Source: an uncultured Collinsella sp.
GTDB taxonomy: Bacteria; Actinomycetota; Coriobacteriia; Coriobacteriales; Coriobacteriaceae
Direction of reading: 5' to 3'
DNA length: 23,149 nucleotides
Assembly: GCA_902493985.1 (NCBI GenBank)
Contig: CABURR010000035.1
Span: forward strand, 1 to 23,149
In this document: positions 1-7,140 of the stretch, piece after piece
Layout: each line of letters starts with the position of its first letter
Position numbering within the stretch: position 1 is the first letter of the stretch
Made by a program: the position numbers and the translations under genes
Notes under the pieces: model-generated
What the model was told of the DNA's origin: nothing
Seen by the model: the letters and a program-made list of their open reading frames with translations, nothing else
Database searches by the model: none

Positions 1-153
1 CTCATGTACACGGCAAACGTCGTGATGGCCCACGCGATCGACCTGTCGCAGGTGCTTATGCTCTACGGCCTGGTGTTTGCGATGTACTTTGTGCTCAACT
101 TTGGTATCTCGCTGCTGGTGAGGGCATATCAACGCCGCATCGTAGCCGCATAG
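1..153 (+). CDS. Amino-acid ABC transporter permease, C-terminal fragment (5' end outside window)
   Basis: The window opens inside a reading frame in phase with base 1 that runs 50 codons to a TAG at 151-153. The fragment contains one hydrophobic membrane helix (about residues 18-38, reading LYGLVFAMYFVLNFGISLLV) followed by a short basic tail (RAYQRRIVAA). This helix-plus-arginine tail, with YFVLNFGISLLVR, closely resembles the last membrane segment of HisM/GlnP-type permeases for polar amino acids, which import amino acids together with a binding protein and an ATPase. The family call rests only on this tail. The rest of the gene and its partners lie upstream of the window. The stop codon overlaps the first base of a long hairpin. 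Confidence 0.6.
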   Translation, partial: LMYTANVVMAHAIDLSQVLMLYGLVFAMYFVLNFGISLLVRAYQRRIVAA

Positions 154-260
154 TCCTGCTTCCCCAAGCACGGCACCTTGCCCCTCAATCGTCGCTTGCG
201 TACATTTAGTACGCGGCGCTCCTCTTTCGGGGCAATCTGCCGCACTTGGGAAACCAGGAC
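153..260. repeat. Long imperfect palindrome (108 nt) directly after the permease stop codon
   Basis: Bases 153-184 pair with 229-260: 26 of 32 positions are complementary, in long runs. Inside is a second stem, GCGTAC (198-203) with GTACGC (209-214), around a 5-nt loop ATTTA. The folded RNA would be a single rod of about 108 nt beginning at the last base of the upstream stop codon. No run of T follows, so it is not a standard intrinsic terminator. It may be a 3'-end stabiliser or a dispersed palindromic repeat. Confidence 0.75.
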
Positions 261-324
261 GGTCGTAAGTGACAAAATGGGAATCAGGAATCGCCTATTT
301 CTCATTTGCTAGAAAGGAATCGCG

Positions 325-948
325 ATGAGCGATCTGGAGAATAAGAAGAATCCTGTGGTCATTACCATCGCGCGCGACTTTGGCGCCGAGGGCCACGAGA
401 TTGGTCGCATGCTTGCCGACGAGTTGGGGATTCCGCTATACGATAACGAGCTGCTGGTGCGCGCGTCGCTGCGCGCGGGCGAGTCGCTCGATAAGATGGC
501 CGCCTATGACGAGCGTCTGGCCGTGGAGAACATGGCGTTTCTGCCCGACCGCTACGATGCGCGTTCGTACTCGGATAAGTTGTTCCAAAAGATGAGCCAG
601 GTGATTTTGGATCTGGGCGAGACCGAGAGCTGCATTATCGAGGGTCGTCTGTCCGATTATCTGCTGCGCAACAACCCCAACCACATTGCCGTGCTGGTGA
701 CAGCCCCCTTTGAGGACCGCGTCGAGATTGTGCGCAAAAAGCGTGGCCTTAACAAAAAGAAGGGCGCCAAGCTGGTCAAACAGCAGCAGAAGGCGCGCGA
801 GGCATTTTACAAGCGCTACAGTGCCGGAAAGTGGAAGATGACGAGCGGTAAAGACATCGTCGTCAACCGCGCCAAGCTGGGCCGCGAAGGCTGCAAAGAC
901 GTTATCGCCGCAGCTTACCGCTACAAGGTGGCGCAGCTCGAAGGCTAA
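325..948 (+). CDS. Cytidylate kinase-like family protein
   Basis: The 207-residue product begins with a nucleotide-kinase-like P-loop region, VVITIARDFGAEGHEIGRML (residues 11-30), followed by LADELGIPLYD. This is the pattern of the cytidylate-kinase-like family (PF13189), which differs from true Cmk in its P-loop and whose cellular substrate is generally unknown. The middle carries IIEGRLSDYLL and LVTAPFEDRVEIV, comparable to the core strands of P-loop kinases, and the C-terminal third is rich in lysine and arginine. The ATG is preceded by AGAAAGGA at 311-318. It stands alone, with the long palindrome upstream and a hairpin 10 bases downstream. A phosphotransferase role is likely by family; the physiological substrate cannot be read from the sequence. 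Confidence 0.85.
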   Translation: MSDLENKKNPVVITIARDFGAEGHEIGRMLADELGIPLYDNELLVRASLRAGESLDKMAAYDERLAVENMAFLPDRYDARSYSDKLFQKMSQVILDLGETESCIIEGRLSDYLLRNNPNHIAVLVTAPFEDRVEIVRKKRGLNKKKGAKLVKQQQKAREAFYKRYSAGKWKMTSGKDIVVNRAKLGREGCKDVIAAAYRYKVAQLEG

Positions 949-956
949 CCGATCAA

Positions 957-992
957 AACCACCACAAAGGGGACAGGCGCCTTTGTGGTGGT
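957..992. repeat. Hairpin with GGGACAGG-type loop (REP-like element)
   Basis: A 12-bp perfect stem (ACCACCACAAAG at 958-969 with CTTTGTGGTGGT at 981-992) encloses a loop containing GGGGACAGGCG. The same GGGACAGG core recurs in the inverted pair at 3487-3516 and 3634-3663. Stem-loops with this core are, as far as I recall, common dispersed repeats in bacteria that carry REP-associated Y1 transposases. It lies between convergent genes and could help terminate the cytidylate-kinase-like gene, although the T-run (from AAAA at 955-958) is on the minus side. Confidence 0.65.
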
Positions 993-1008
993 CGGGTGGC
1001 CTGTATAG

Positions 1009-1047
1009 AAAAAAGTCCCCGCCGGGCGTGTGCTCGACGGGGACTTT
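1009..1047 (-). terminator. Intrinsic terminator of the nfnA-nfnB operon
   Basis: Read on the minus strand, AAAGTCCCCG (complement of 1038-1047) pairs with CGGGGACTTT (complement of 1012-1021), followed directly by a T-run (complement of 1009-1014). It sits 29 bases after the nfnB stop codon, the classical position for an intrinsic terminator. Confidence 0.85.
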
Positions 1048-1075
1048 GCCGTTTGATGGCTAGCGCTGCAGGTGA

Positions 1076-2485
1076 TTACTCGCCCAGCAGGCTCTTGGTG
1101 ATGGAAGCGGCGGCCTTCTTGCCGGCGCCCATCGCCAGAATGACCGTAGCGGCACCGGTGACGATGTCGCCGCCGGCCCAGATGCGGGGATCGGTGGTCT
1201 GGCCGGTCTCCTCGTCGGCGACGATGTAGCCCCACTTGTTGAGCTCCATCTTGCCGCCGATCTTCTTTGCGAAGGGGTTGGCGTTGGTGCCGATAGCCGA
1301 GATCGCGACGTCGCAGGGGATCTCCTCGATGGCGCCCTCGATGGGCACCGGGCGACGACGGCCGGATTCGTCAGGCTCGCCGAGCTCCATCTTCTGGACC
1401 TTGACGGCGCACACGGAGCCGTCCTCGCCAGCGACAAACTCGAGCGGGGAGACGAGCGGCAGAACCTCGACGCCCTCGGCCTTAGCATGGTGCAGCTCGG
1501 CGCGACGGCAAGGCATCTCGTCCTCGGTACGACGGTAGGCGATGATGGCGTGCTCGGCGCCCAGACGCTTGGCGGTACGGACGGCGTCCATAGCCACGTT
1601 GCCGCCACCAAAGACGACGACGTTCTTGCCGTGCTTGGTGGGGGTGTCGTACTCGGGGAACTTGTTGGCCTTCATCAGGTTCACGCGGGTGAGGTACTCG
1701 TTAGCGAAGAAGACGTTGGGCAGGTTCTCGCCGGGGACGTTGAGGAACTTGGGCAGGCCAGCGCCGGTCGCCACGTAGATGGCGTCGAAGCCCTGCTCGA
1801 ACAGCTCCTCGGCCGTGGCCATGTTGCCCACGACGGAGTTGTACTCAAACTTGACACCCATGTCCTCCAGGCCGTCAATCTCGCGCGTGACGACTGCCTT
1901 GGGCAGACGGAACTCGGGGATGCCGTAGACCAGCACGCCGCCGCCGGTGAAGAATGCCTCGAAGACGGTGACGTCAAAGCCGTTGCGGGCGAGTTCGCCG
2001 GCGCAGGTGATGCCGGACGGGCCGGAGCCGACGACGGCGACCTTCTTGCCGTTCTTGGGGGCCATCTTGGGCGTGGAGGCGAGCTCGGGGCGGTCACCCA
2101 GGAAGCGCTCGAGCTGGCCGATGGCCACGGGCTCGGACTTCTTACCACGGATGCACTTGCCCTCGCACTGGTTCTCCTGCGGGCAGACGCGGCCGCAGAT
2201 GGCGGGAAGCATGGAGTCCTCGCGGATGGTATCGAGAGCGCCGCCGAAGTCCTTCGCGCGGATCTGCTCGATAAAGCGGGGGATGTTGATGTTGACGGGG
2301 CAGCCCTCAACACAGAACGGCTTCTTGCAGTTGAGGCAGCGCTCGGCCTCGGCCAGCGCCATCTCCTCGGTGAAGCCCTTGTCGACGGGGCGGAAGTCGC
2401 AGGCGCGCTCGGCAGCCGGCTCCTCGTTATCGGGGGTGCGGGGCGACTTCATATCGGCAACGAAACGACCGTTAACTAGTGGCAT
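1076..2485 (-). CDS. nfnB: NfnB-type NADP oxidoreductase subunit (glutamate synthase small-chain/SudA family)
   Basis: 469 residues. The N-terminus has the two [4Fe-4S] cysteine sets of the GltD/NfnB/SudA family: C50, C53, C58, C62 (CLNCKKPFCVEGC) and C97, C101, C107, C111. It is followed by an FAD Rossmann motif VVGSGPSG (151-158) and a second, NADP-binding one, VVVFGGGNVAMDA. Such proteins are often annotated as NADPH-dependent glutamate synthase small chain (gltA/gltD). Here the partner gene immediately upstream, overlapping by 10 bases, encodes the FAD/[2Fe-2S] subunit, and no GltB large subunit is adjacent. That favours NfnAB, the cytoplasmic complex that couples NADPH to NAD+ and ferredoxin by flavin-based electron bifurcation. 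A sulfide dehydrogenase (SudAB) reading is the main alternative, because SudAB and NfnAB cannot be separated by motif alone. Confidence 0.85.
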   Translation of the reverse strand: MPLVNGRFVADMKSPRTPDNEEPAAERACDFRPVDKGFTEEMALAEAERCLNCKKPFCVEGCPVNINIPRFIEQIRAKDFGGALDTIREDSMLPAICGRVCPQENQCEGKCIRGKKSEPVAIGQLERFLGDRPELASTPKMAPKNGKKVAVVGSGPSGITCAGELARNGFDVTVFEAFFTGGGVLVYGIPEFRLPKAVVTREIDGLEDMGVKFEYNSVVGNMATAEELFEQGFDAIYVATGAGLPKFLNVPGENLPNVFFANEYLTRVNLMKANKFPEYDTPTKHGKNVVVFGGGNVAMDAVRTAKRLGAEHAIIAYRRTEDEMPCRRAELHHAKAEGVEVLPLVSPLEFVAGEDGSVCAVKVQKMELGEPDESGRRRPVPIEGAIEEIPCDVAISAIGTNANPFAKKIGGKMELNKWGYIVADEETGQTTDPRIWAGGDIVTGAATVILAMGAGKKAAASITKSLLGE

Positions 2486-3315
2486 GCGCAGCTCTTTTCC
2501 TCATAGGCCTTGAGGGACTCGCCCTCTTCGGAACGGTAAGCGGCCTGGCGGGCACGAAGGTCATCCCAGTCGACCAGGGTGGCATCGAAGTCGGGGCCGT
2601 CGACGCAAGCGAACTTGGTCACGCCGCCCACCTCGACGCGGCAGCAGCCGCACATGCCGGTGCCGTCAACCATGATGGGGTTGAGGGACGCGGTGATGGG
2701 GGTGTCGTACTTCTGGGCGGTGAGGGTCGAGAACTTCATCATCGGAACGGGGCCGACGCAGAAGACCTGGCTCACGGCCTTGTCCTGCAGCAGGCGCTCC
2801 AGCGGAGCGGTGACAACGCCCTGTTCGCCGTAGGAGCCGTCGTCGGTGGTGATATGGATGTGGTCCTCGTCGAGGAGCTCGCGGAACTGGTCCTCCATGA
2901 GCAGGAGGTCCTTGGTGCGGGCGCCCATGATGGCGTGTACCTCGTGACCGGTCTCGACCAGGTGCTTGGCGACCGGGAAGGCAATTGCCAGGCCGACGCC
3001 GCCGCCAATGACGGCGCAGGGGCCCTCGGCCATCTCGGTGGGAACGCCCAGCGGACCCACGACGTCGCGCAGCGACTCGCCGGCCTCGTAGGTGGAAAGC
3101 ATCTCGGTGGTCTTGCCGATCACCATGAAGATGAACTCGACCCAGCCCTCGTCACCGTTCCAGCCAGCTAGGGTAAACGGGACACGCTCGCCCGTCTCGT
3201 TGGCGCGAACCATGAGGAACTGTCCAGCGTGCGCATGCTTGGCGATTGCAGGCGCCTCGATGCGGAACTTGAACACCTTCTCCGAGAACTGCGTCTTCTC
3301 CAGGATCTTATACAT
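2476..3315 (-). CDS. nfnA: NfnA-type FAD/[2Fe-2S] subunit (sulfide/dihydroorotate dehydrogenase-like)
   Basis: 279 residues with the ferredoxin-reductase-like layout: a flavin-binding barrel (residues 1-95, with VPFTLAGW at 45-52), a NAD-binding half with AVIGGGVGLA (101-110) and FCVGPVPMM (185-193), and a [2Fe-2S] motif near the C-terminus, VDGTGMCGCCRVEV (216-229) with FACVDGP (235-241). In the NfnAB structure from Thermotoga the cluster is held by three cysteines and an aspartate, and D217, C222, C225 and C237 are the candidates here. This subunit takes NAD(H) and starts the electron path into NfnB, whose gene overlaps its 3' end. The start ATG has GAGAGGGG a few bases upstream. A strong -10 (complement of 3421-3426) lies about 105 bases before the start, so the two genes form one operon ending at the 1009-1047 terminator. 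Confidence 0.85.
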   Translation of the reverse strand: MYKILEKTQFSEKVFKFRIEAPAIAKHAHAGQFLMVRANETGERVPFTLAGWNGDEGWVEFIFMVIGKTTEMLSTYEAGESLRDVVGPLGVPTEMAEGPCAVIGGGVGLAIAFPVAKHLVETGHEVHAIMGARTKDLLLMEDQFRELLDEDHIHITTDDGSYGEQGVVTAPLERLLQDKAVSQVFCVGPVPMMKFSTLTAQKYDTPITASLNPIMVDGTGMCGCCRVEVGGVTKFACVDGPDFDATLVDWDDLRARQAAYRSEEGESLKAYEEKSCACH

Positions 3316-3420
3316 AGAACCCCTCTCTTGTTAGGGCTGCCGAACCGTGCCTCCACGGAAATGGACGGTAGCCCGAGTAAAACCGTACGCGCACAGGCGT
3401 TGTGCAGACATACGGTGCAA

Positions 3421-3426
3421 ATTATA
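3421..3426 (-). promoter_or_regulatory. -10 element of the nfnAB promoter
   Basis: The minus strand reads a perfect TATAAT here, preceded by GGG. No good TTGACA lies 16-18 bases upstream, so the -35 box is weak or an activator may assist. It points toward nfnA and leaves a leader of roughly 100 nt. Confidence 0.5.
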
Positions 3427-3486
3427 CCCTCATGGCAATGTCGCTTACGTGTATCTTTGGCAGGCGGGAAAAGTGACCTGCCAAAA

Positions 3487-3663
3487 AGGGACAGGTTTAT
3501 TTTGGTCGGTTTTATCAGGCAAAACGGCAAAGGGGCCGGCCTCGCGCTTCGTTGAGGCCGGCCCCCTTTGGGGCGTTATGCATGTATGGTGGCAGCATGT
3601 TTATTGCGATGTATCGACTGCGGCGTTTCCGCAGATAAAAGCTGCCAAAATAAACCTGTCCCT
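3487..3663. repeat. Inverted REP doublet (REPIN/MITE-like), about 177 bp
   Basis: Bases 3487-3516 and the reverse complement of 3634-3663 agree at 27 of 30 positions, including 19 identical bases in a row (AGGGACAGGTTTATTTTGG). The two halves point toward each other and enclose 117 bp that contain the pth terminator hairpin. The left copy can also fold alone (CCAAAA 3481-3486 with TTTTGG 3500-3505), putting GGGACAG in the loop, as in the element at 957-992. Inverted REP pairs of this kind are the usual unit moved in trans by REP-associated tyrosine transposases. No such transposase is in this window. Confidence 0.75.
3529..3569 (-). terminator. Terminator hairpin downstream of pth
   Basis: GGGGCCGGCCTC (3532-3543) pairs perfectly with GAGGCCGGCCCC (3554-3565) around a 10-nt loop. 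In the minus direction it is followed by CTTTGCCGTTTT. It lies about 110 bases past the pth stop codon and is flanked symmetrically by AAAG and CTTT, so it may act in both directions. Confidence 0.65.
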
Positions 3664-3675
3664 AAATGGTAGGTT

Positions 3676-4305
3676 TTAGTGCTTCCCGTTGGCGGAAGCG
3701 GCGCCGTTTACGTGATCGCGGGCGTAGATTACGCCGTGGACGATGGCCAGACCGGCGGCATCTGCGGCGCGGGCGCAGGTGTCCTGGAAATCCTCGGCTT
3801 CGCGGGCGCGCAGCTGCTTGAGCACGTAGTCTGCCACGGCCATCTTGCCGGGAGGGTTGCCGATGCCGGTGCGGATACGGCTAAAGTCGCGGCTGCCCAT
3901 CTTGTCGATGATGGAGCGCAGGCCGTTGTGACCGGCATGGCCTCCGCCCACTTTGACGCGCACGTCACCGGCGGGAATGTCGAGCTCGTCGTGGATCACG
4001 AGCAGCTCCTCGGCCTTGATCTTGTACTCTCGGCAGAGCTTGGAGATGGGACCGCCCGAGGTATTCATGTACGACTGTGGCTTGACCAGCACGATCTGGC
4101 GCTTGCCGTTCTCTTCCTCGGCATCGTTGATATTAATGAGCGCGACCTCGGCGCCTGCCTGGTTTTTCCAGTACGTGACGCCGGCCTGACGGGCCAGCTC
4201 GTCGATTGCCTTAAAGCCGGCGTTGTGGCGGGTCTCGGCATATTCCTCGCCAGGGTTGCCAAGCCCGGCAACCATGCGAATCTTAAGCGGCTGTGCAGCT
4301 GCCAT
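3676..4305 (-). CDS. pth: Peptidyl-tRNA hydrolase
   Basis: 209 residues of the bacterial Pth family. The enzyme releases tRNA from peptidyl-tRNA that drops off ribosomes. The family motifs are intact: GLGNPGEEY (14-22, with N17), TRHNAGF (25-31, with catalytic H27), KPQSYMNTSG (75-84), VIHDELDIP (103-111, with D106) and GGGHAGHNGLRS (120-131, with N127). The GGAGGACAAAC before the ATG is a good ribosome site. An internal start at M11 would also leave the whole fold. The gene is the last of the series glmU-prs-pth, an order conserved in many Gram-positive bacteria, but here it is separated from prs by a 105-nt palindrome. Confidence 0.97.
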   Translation of the reverse strand: MAAAQPLKIRMVAGLGNPGEEYAETRHNAGFKAIDELARQAGVTYWKNQAGAEVALININDAEEENGKRQIVLVKPQSYMNTSGGPISKLCREYKIKAEELLVIHDELDIPAGDVRVKVGGGHAGHNGLRSIIDKMGSRDFSRIRTGIGNPPGKMAVADYVLKQLRAREAEDFQDTCARAADAAGLAIVHGVIYARDHVNGAASANGKH

Positions 4306-4419
4306 GTTTGTCCTCCGTTACGTAAATAGTTCAATCAACGACAAAGGCTACCACGCCCGCCGAAGGCGAGGAAAGGTTGCAGCAAAGTCATTTCAGAAAA
4401 CAGCTGCCCCGAGACAGCA

Positions 4420-4524
4420 GGAAGCCCCGGACACGCCGGGAGGGGTTATCAAAGCGAACATCCCGCAGCCGCAAAGCGGCGAGGACGTTCGCGTGATAAC
4501 CCCGCAGGCGTGTCCGGGGCTTCC
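4420..4524. repeat. 105-nt near-perfect palindrome between prs and pth
   Basis: Four stems stack co-linearly: 4420-4437 with 4507-4524 (18 of 18 paired), 4442-4451 with 4494-4503 (10 of 10), 4454-4459 with 4487-4492 (6 of 6), and GCCGC 4468-4472 with GCGGC 4476-4480 around AAA. The whole would form one rod with only small internal loops. It begins 23 bases after the prs stop codon on the minus strand. No T-run follows, so ordinary intrinsic termination is not indicated. Confidence 0.85.
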
Positions 4525-4547
4525 GGAGGGATGCGAGGGTCGAGCGA

Positions 4548-5534
4548 CTACAGTGCGAAGTCGCCGCCGACGAGCGTGGAGACGGGCTCCTCGTGGTAAA
4601 CGGCGGAGATGGCCTGAGCGAACTCCTCGGCGACCGAGATGGTCTTGATCTTGCCGCCGACCTCGACGGGAATGGCGTCGGTGACGACGCACTCGACGAT
4701 CGGGGCGTCGTTCAGACGCTCGATAGCCGGACCGGAGAAGATGCCGTGGGTGGCGCAGACGTAGATGTCGCCAGCGCCCATAGCCTTGAGCTCCTTGACG
4801 TTGGCGCACAGGGTGCCAGCGGTGTCGATCATGTCGTCGTTGATGATGCAGGTCTTGCCCTTGATGTCACCGATGATGCCCATGACCTCGGCGGCGTTGT
4901 GGCGCGGACGGCCCTTGTGGGCGATGGCCAGGTCGCAGCCGAGCATGTCGGACAGCTTCTTGGCGGCCTTGGCACGACCCACGTCGGGGGAGACGACAAC
5001 CAGGTTGTCGGTGTCGAAGTGCATGTCGTTGTAGTACTGGCCAAACAGCGGCAGTGCGGACAGGTGGTTGACCGGGATATCGAAGAAGCCCTGGATCTGA
5101 CCCTGGTGCAGGTCGAGGGTGATGATGCGGTCGACGCCGGCGCGCTCGAGCAGGTTAGCGACGAGGCGGGCGGTGATGGGCTCGCGCGGGCCGGCCTTGC
5201 GGTCCTGGCGGGCATAGCCGTAGTGGGTGATAACGGCGGTGATGGAGCGGGCGGATGCGCGCTTGGCAGCGTCGGTGGCGATGAGCAGCTCCATGAGCAT
5301 GTCGTTGACGTTGCCGCCGGCCACGGACTGAATCAGGAAGACGTCGGCGCCGCGGACGGTCTCGTCGTAGCGGGCGTAAATCTCACCGTTGGCGAACTGC
5401 TTTAGCGTAAGGCCCGAAAGCTCGACCCCAAGGTACTCAGCGATCTTCTGAGCGAGGGGACGGTTGGAGGAACCGGAATACACGCGGATGGACTTGCGCA
5501 TATTCTCCGACTTCTCGGGATCATTAATCGGCAT
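4548..5534 (-). CDS. prs: Ribose-phosphate pyrophosphokinase (PRPP synthetase)
   Basis: 328 residues, the usual class I length with a short N-terminal extension. It makes PRPP from ribose 5-phosphate and ATP for nucleotide, histidine and tryptophan synthesis. Visible motifs are LKQFANGEIYARYDETVRG and DVFLIQSV in the N-terminal half, YGYARQDRKAGPREPITARL (ATP-site loop), ITLDLHQGQIQGFFDIPVNH (metal/ATP site), VVSPDVGRAKAAKKL, and the PRPP-binding loop INDDMIDTAGT. The last loop has A where GG is common. Start chosen at ATG 5534 because AAGGAGAAGGG lies just upstream; M12 is a possible alternative. It lies downstream of glmU but after that gene's terminator, and has its own possible -10 (TACAAT, complement of 5581-5586), so it is probably transcribed separately. 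Confidence 0.97.
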   Translation of the reverse strand: MPINDPEKSENMRKSIRVYSGSSNRPLAQKIAEYLGVELSGLTLKQFANGEIYARYDETVRGADVFLIQSVAGGNVNDMLMELLIATDAAKRASARSITAVITHYGYARQDRKAGPREPITARLVANLLERAGVDRIITLDLHQGQIQGFFDIPVNHLSALPLFGQYYNDMHFDTDNLVVVSPDVGRAKAAKKLSDMLGCDLAIAHKGRPRHNAAEVMGIIGDIKGKTCIINDDMIDTAGTLCANVKELKAMGAGDIYVCATHGIFSGPAIERLNDAPIVECVVTDAIPVEVGGKIKTISVAEEFAQAISAVYHEEPVSTLVGGDFAL

Positions 5535-5580
5535 TACCCTTCTCCTTTATATATCGAATGCCATATAGATGCCTTTTTGC

Positions 5581-5586
5581 ATTGTA
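5581..5586 (-). promoter_or_regulatory. Possible -10 element of prs
   Basis: The minus strand reads TACAAT 47 bases upstream of the prs ATG. A matching -35 at the correct distance is not evident. It is placed between the glmU terminator and prs, where a promoter would be needed. Confidence 0.35.
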
Positions 5587-5677
5587 ACCGCGCGGCGGGG
5601 TTAATCGGGTCTTGATAACGTCTTTACCGTCAACGGACACGAACCGACCACTCATCCGGTCGCGCAGGTCAGCATAG

Positions 5678-5710
5678 AAAAAGGAGCCGTCCCCATGGGA
5701 ACAGCTCCTT
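5678..5710 (-). terminator. Intrinsic terminator of glmU
   Basis: On the minus strand AAGGAGC and GCTCCTT (complements of 5704-5710 and 5681-5687) form a stem with an inner TCCC/GGGA pairing, followed by a run of five T. It starts 17 bases after the glmU stop codon. Confidence 0.8.
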
Positions 5711-5727
5711 AGATGCTTGGTAAAACG

Positions 5728-7140
5728 TTATACCTCGTCGTCTTCGTGCAGACGGCGGCGATAATCGGCGGCCCAGCCCTCAATATTTACCTGACGGGCG
5801 CGGCCCAGTCCGAGCGCGTCTGCCGGGACCGGCTCGGTGATGACGGAGCCGGCGGCCACGAGTGCGCCGTCGCCAATCTGGGCGGGCGCGACCATCATGG
5901 TGTCGGAACCGATGAAGGCATCTTTGCCGATGACGGTCTTGTGCTTGTGGACGCCGTCGTAGTTGCAGGTGATGGAGCCCGCGCCCACGTTGACGCCGGA
6001 GCCCATGGTGGTGTCGCCGATGTAGGACAGGTGGGGCACCTTGGAGCCCTCGCCGATCGTGGACTTCTTGATCTCCACGTGCGTGCCGGCCTTGGATCCG
6101 TCGAGCATGTGGGTGCCCGGGCGCAGGTAGGCGCGCGGGCCGCAGTCGACGCCGTTCTCGATGACGGCCTCGATGGCGATGGTCTCATCGATGATGCAGC
6201 CGCTGCCGACGGTGGTGTCGGTGAGGCGGCTGTTGGGGCCGAGCTGGCACTCCTCGCCCACGGTGACGTGGCCGATCAGATGCGTCTGCGGCCACACGAC
6301 GGTGTCGCGGCCGATGACGGCATCGGGGCCGATCCAGGCCTGCGTGGGGTCGATGAAGGTGACGCCCTCGGCCATCCAGTGCTCGTTGATGCGGTCGCGC
6401 GCGATAGCGGTGAGCTGCGCGAGCTGGATGCGGCTGTTGACGCCCAGGCCGTCGCGGTAGTCGTCACAGTGGAAGATGGAGACCGCCTGGCCGTGACCCT
6501 TGAGGATTTCGAGCATGTCGGGCAGGTAGTACTCGGACTGTGCGTTGTCGTTGCCGATCTCGTTGATGTGGGCGGCAAGCTGCGCGCCGTCGAAGGCGTA
6601 GCAGCCGGCGTTGCACTCCAGCAGTGTGGCGGCCTGCTCGGGCGTGCAGTCCTTCTGCTCGATGATGCGCTCGATCTGGCCGTCGGCGCCCAGCTTGATG
6701 CGGCCGTAGCCGAAGGGGTCGGGCGGGGTCATGGTCATGACGGTGCAGGCGAGCTCGCCGGTGGCGACGGTCTGCGCGAACTTGGCGACGGTGTCGGCGG
6801 TGATGAGCGGCAGGTCGCCGTTGAGCACGACGACGGGGCCTTGCGTGATGCCGCAGGCCTCGAGCGCGACCTTGACGGCATGGCCGGTGCCCAGGCGCTC
6901 GGTCTGCTCGACGCACTCGACCTTGGTGGCGCTGTTGGCGTAGGCGCCATCGATGAGGGCGCGCATCTCGTCGGCGTGGCTGCCGATGACGACCACGACG
7001 CGGCTGCAGCCGGCCTTGATGGTGGCGTCGACGATCCACTGAACCATGGGCTTACCCAGGATCTTGTGCGAAACCTTGCAGTGGTTCGACTTCATGCGGG
7101 TGCCCTCGCCGGCGGCGAGGATAATTGCGGTTGCGTCCAT
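5728..7140 (-). CDS. glmU: Bifunctional N-acetylglucosamine-1-phosphate uridyltransferase / glucosamine-1-phosphate acetyltransferase
   Basis: 470 residues from the chosen start. The N-terminal half is the uridyltransferase with the nucleotide loop ILAAGEGTRMKS (residues 7-18) and VVLNGDLPLI. The C-terminal half is a left-handed beta-helix of hexapeptide repeats with the acetyltransferase signatures GTHVEIKKSTIGEGSKVPHL, YIGD and GAGSITCNYDG. Together they make UDP-GlcNAc for peptidoglycan in the cytoplasm. The open frame continues 18 codons further upstream, but ATG at 7138-7140 is preceded by AGGAGA at the right spacing and starts the conserved MDATAIILAAGEGTR sequence, so it is the likely start. 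It is divergent from the ECF operon. Confidence 0.97.
   Translation of the reverse strand: MDATAIILAAGEGTRMKSNHCKVSHKILGKPMVQWIVDATIKAGCSRVVVVIGSHADEMRALIDGAYANSATKVECVEQTERLGTGHAVKVALEACGITQGPVVVLNGDLPLITADTVAKFAQTVATGELACTVMTMTPPDPFGYGRIKLGADGQIERIIEQKDCTPEQAATLLECNAGCYAFDGAQLAAHINEIGNDNAQSEYYLPDMLEILKGHGQAVSIFHCDDYRDGLGVNSRIQLAQLTAIARDRINEHWMAEGVTFIDPTQAWIGPDAVIGRDTVVWPQTHLIGHVTVGEECQLGPNSRLTDTTVGSGCIIDETIAIEAVIENGVDCGPRAYLRPGTHMLDGSKAGTHVEIKKSTIGEGSKVPHLSYIGDTTMGSGVNVGAGSITCNYDGVHKHKTVIGKDAFIGSDTMMVAPAQIGDGALVAAGSVITEPVPADALGLGRARQVNIEGWAADYRRRLHEDDEV

Larger units (their letters stand above)
3316..3675. other. Gene-free region between nfnA and pth
   Basis: This 360-base stretch holds the nfnA leader and promoter (about 3316-3450), an inverted doublet of a GGGACAGG repeat (3487-3516 and 3634-3663), and a strong GC hairpin between the two halves that ends pth transcription. 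An open frame on the plus strand across the doublet has no ribosome site and no recognisable protein. Confidence 0.7.

Noticed and set aside
3347..3679. A 110-codon plus-strand frame over the nfnA-pth gap
   Set aside because: It runs through the nfnA promoter, the REP doublet and a terminator hairpin, and its translation is not protein-like.
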